Positions 62,128-64,000 of a stretch of 64,000 bases of DNA are shown here, piece by piece. How positions within the stretch are numbered: position 1 is the first letter of the stretch; every line of letters begins with the position of its first letter. The stretch lies in assembly GCA_903901425.1 (NCBI GenBank), contig CAIURC010000088.1, positions 1 through 64,000 on the forward strand, read 5' to 3'. The notes beneath the pieces were generated by a model. It did not search any database and was not told the DNA's origin. It saw only the letters and a program-made list of their open reading frames with translations. Source of the stretch: an uncultured Spartobacteria bacterium. GTDB taxonomy: Bacteria > Verrucomicrobiota > Verrucomicrobiia > Chthoniobacterales > Chthoniobacteraceae. A program made the position numbers and the translations under genes.

Positions 62128-63207
62128 TCAGTTGTTGAAGAAGTGCCGGCCGGTGGTTCCTGCGGCGGTGCCATGGTCGACCTCGTAATAGACGTCCTCG
62201 AGGATACTGGCCTCGGAGGGCAGCGGACTGCTTTCGGCAAACTGGACACTGGCCTCGGCCTCCTGCTGGGCAGCGATGTCGATTTCGTCGTACTGGGCTT
62301 CCGTGAGGACCCCTTCGCCGAGCAGCTGTTTTTTCCAGCGCTGGATGGGATCATGGTTCTGCTTGTAGCGTTCGATCTCCTCCTCGCTGCGGTAGACCTT
62401 ATGCTTGGCATCGGCCACGGAGTGTCCGTAGTAGCGGTAGGTTTCGATCTCGAGGACGGTGGGCCTGGAATTCTGGTGAGCCCGTTCAATCGCTTCCTGA
62501 GTTTTGGCGCGGACGGTGTAGATGTCCTCCCCGTTGCAGAGGTCCCAGTCGATGGCGAATCCTTCGGCGCGCTCTGCGAGGCAGCTCTTGAAAGCGCTGG
62601 AACGGTTGAGGCTGGTGCCCATGGAATAGTGGTTGTTCTCGATGATGTAGATCACCGGGAGGCTCCACAGGGAGGCGAGGTTGAGGGATTCGTAGAAGCA
62701 GCCCTGGTTGACCGCTCCGTCGCCCATGAAACAGAGGGCAGCGCCTTTCAGGCCTTTGTACTTCAGGCCGTAGGCAAGACCGAGGCCAAGGGGGGTCTGG
62801 CCAGCAACGATCCCGTGGCCGCCCCAGTAATTTTTGTCGGGGGCGAAATAATGCATGGAACCGCCCTTGCCCTTGGAACATCCGGTGGCCTTGCCGAAAA
62901 GTTCTGCCATGCACTCGTTCATGCCCATGCCGACGGCGAGGGCATGGCCATGGTCCCGGTAGGCGGTGATGACATGGTCATTGGGCCCCATGAGGGAGAC
63001 GGTGCCGATTGCGACGCTCTCCTGGCCGATGTAGAGGTGGAGAAAGCCGCCCATTTTTCCACCGGAATACTGTTTGAGGGCAGCCTGTTCGAAGCGGCGG
63101 ATGCGCAGCATGTCGCTCAGAAAACGGCGCTTCTGCTCGGGGCTCAGCGACCGGTTGACGGGCGCGGAGGCGTGGTCGGGGGTGGATTCTGGCGTTTCCA
63201 TAGGCAT
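62128..63207 (-). CDS. pdhA: Pyruvate dehydrogenase E1 alpha subunit
   Basis: The 359-aa subunit has the thiamine diphosphate motif GDGAVNQGCFYESLNLASLW (GDG to the later NN of IIENN) and the HLYIGQESVAIG and GGSMHYF segments of the family. Phosphorylation-type serine loops of mitochondrial homologues are reduced, as in most bacteria. The start at 63207 (MPMETPES) is used; 63201 is also possible, while the open frame extends 27 codons more without family character. It diverges from mnmG with about 190 bp between. Confidence 0.96.
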   Translation of the reverse strand: MPMETPESTPDHASAPVNRSLSPEQKRRFLSDMLRIRRFEQAALKQYSGGKMGGFLHLYIGQESVAIGTVSLMGPNDHVITAYRDHGHALAVGMGMNECMAELFGKATGCSKGKGGSMHYFAPDKNYWGGHGIVAGQTPLGLGLAYGLKYKGLKGAALCFMGDGAVNQGCFYESLNLASLWSLPVIYIIENNHYSMGTSLNRSSAFKSCLAERAEGFAIDWDLCNGEDIYTVRAKTQEAIERAHQNSRPTVLEIETYRYYGHSVADAKHKVYRSEEEIERYKQNHDPIQRWKKQLLGEGVLTEAQYDEIDIAAQQEAEASVQFAESSPLPSEASILEDVYYEVDHGTAAGTTGRHFFNN

Positions 63208-63395
63208 CGTTCCGACTCTTCTAGCGGGGGAGTTGGCGGCTGTGCAACCCCCAAGGCTGGGTGCGGCGCAATTTCGGGCGTCGGGCATGCCCGGCCGGGC
63301 GCAAAAAACGTTCGTTTGACATCTGATGATGCCGGCACAACCCCATGGACAGCCGGGCGGCTTTCGGCGAGGATTCCCTCGGTTCCACGTAGAAC

Positions 63396-64000
63396 ATGTT
63401 TGTCCATCCCTGCATTTTTGACGTCCTTGTGATTGGCGCCGGCCATGCCGGAATTGAGGCGGCGCACGCCGCCGCGCGGCTCGGGGCCCGCACCCTGCTG
63501 CTCACCCAAAATTTGGACTCGGTCGGCCAGATGTCCTGCAACCCGGCGATCGGCGGCCAGGCGAAGGGCCAGATGGTCCGGGAGATCGACGCCCTCGGAG
63601 GCCTGATGGGGCTCAACACCGACGCCACGGCGATCCAGTACCGGATGCTGAACGCCACCAAGGGACCGAGCGTCCGCTCCCCCCGGGCGCAGTGCGACAA
63701 GAAGGCGTACCAGTTCCGGGCAAAGGTGGAACTGGAGCGGACCCCGAATTTGGAGATGCACCAAGGCAACGCCAGCCGGATCCTCCTCGACGCGGATGGC
63801 GCTGCCGGGGTGGAGACCAACCTGGGGCTCCGGGTCCGCGCCCGGAGCGTGGTGGTGACCACGGGGACCTTCCTCCGAGGCCTGCTGCACGTGGGCCTGA
63901 ACAACCAGCCGGGGGGCCGGATGGGGGACGCCTCCTCCACCCTGAGCGACTGGCTGAGGGAGCAGGGGTTCGAGGTGGGCCGGTTCAAGACCGGGACCCC
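63396..64000 (+). CDS. mnmG: tRNA uridine-5-carboxymethylaminomethyl modification enzyme MnmG, 3'-truncated
   Basis: About 201 codons are visible before the right edge. The sequence starts MFVHPCIFDVLVIGAGHAGI, the FAD-binding loop, followed by the MnmG signatures QMSCNPAIGGQAKGQMVREI and MLNATKGPSVRSPRAQCDK, and GTFLRGLLHVG. MnmG with MnmE installs the carboxymethylaminomethyl group on U34 of several tRNAs. The open frame continues beyond the window. Confidence 0.96.
   Translation, partial: MFVHPCIFDVLVIGAGHAGIEAAHAAARLGARTLLLTQNLDSVGQMSCNPAIGGQAKGQMVREIDALGGLMGLNTDATAIQYRMLNATKGPSVRSPRAQCDKKAYQFRAKVELERTPNLEMHQGNASRILLDADGAAGVETNLGLRVRARSVVVTTGTFLRGLLHVGLNNQPGGRMGDASSTLSDWLREQGFEVGRFKTGT

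Noticed and set aside
1-64000. CRISPR arrays, tRNA or rRNA genes, transposases
   Set aside because: None was recognised on reading: no regular direct repeats with spacers, no cloverleaf with CCA context in the gaps, no DDE-type open frame.

Overview
The window is a 64-kb piece of a high-GC, Gram-negative-type bacterial chromosome. The gene content suggests a member of the Verrucomicrobiota or a close PVC relative. Pointers are an exosortase/EpsI pair, ThuA-like and Gfo/Idh/MocA proteins around sugar cupins and xylose-isomerase-like TIM barrels, a XylR-type LacI/AraC hybrid regulator, a secreted right-handed beta-helix protein, and a di-heme peroxidase with an N-terminal 'SNDLSGW'-type domain common in secreted verrucomicrobial proteins. 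This placement is inference; there is no rRNA or tRNA gene in the window to confirm it.

Layout. 0-1.5 kb: nucleotide-sugar genes (a RmlC-like cupin cut by the left edge, and rmlA). 1.5-9.4 kb: a GT-C-like membrane protein, a 4HBT thioesterase, an mlaEFD lipid-transport operon led by a small unknown protein, a Tat-exported beta-propeller protein and a B12-binding-type radical SAM enzyme. 9.5-13.5 kb: a secreted di-heme cytochrome c peroxidase and a beta-helix/PDZ protein. 14.2-21.6 kb: a visibly GC-poorer accessory block with a secreted allene-oxide-cyclase-like barrel protein, then three overlapping genes (a FAAL-ACP-cytochrome P450 fusion, a PAPS-type sulfotransferase and a stand-alone thioester reductase) facing a beta-lactamase-fold hydrolase. 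I read these three genes as a compact pathway that activates a fatty acid on its own carrier, oxidises it, releases it reductively and sulfates it. It is the most novel-looking system in the window.

21.6-26.2 kb: a gene-poor stretch, an acetolactate-decarboxylase-like protein, an MHS-family transporter, a DUF1345 protein and two copies of a stem-loop repeat. 26.2-40.3 kb: two long minus-strand operons for sugar, polyol or sugar-acid catabolism (isomerases, dehydrogenases, FGGY kinase, cupin phosphoglucose isomerase, KDPG-aldolase-like enzyme and a XylR-like regulator). An identical 16-bp motif lies upstream of the first gene of both operons, which suggests co-regulation. A decayed winged-helix gene and a cluster of CTATCG hexamers lie between them. 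40.5-45.1 kb: a membrane protein and two secreted proteins of unknown substrate.

45.2-48.9 kb: exopolysaccharide/exosortase functions, with a WecG-type glycosyltransferase and a second glycosyltransferase diverging from exosortase plus epsI. 49-56.2 kb: transaldolase, cyclophilin, an RcnA-like Ni/Co exporter, a WalJ-like metallo-beta-lactamase-fold protein, a NagB-like protein with an AraC regulator and a serine hydrolase, and one unknown gene. 56.3-63.2 kb: the pyruvate dehydrogenase complex (pdhABC plus lpdA) interrupted by a secreted FAD-dependent oxidoreductase. 63.4 kb to the right edge: the 5' part of mnmG.
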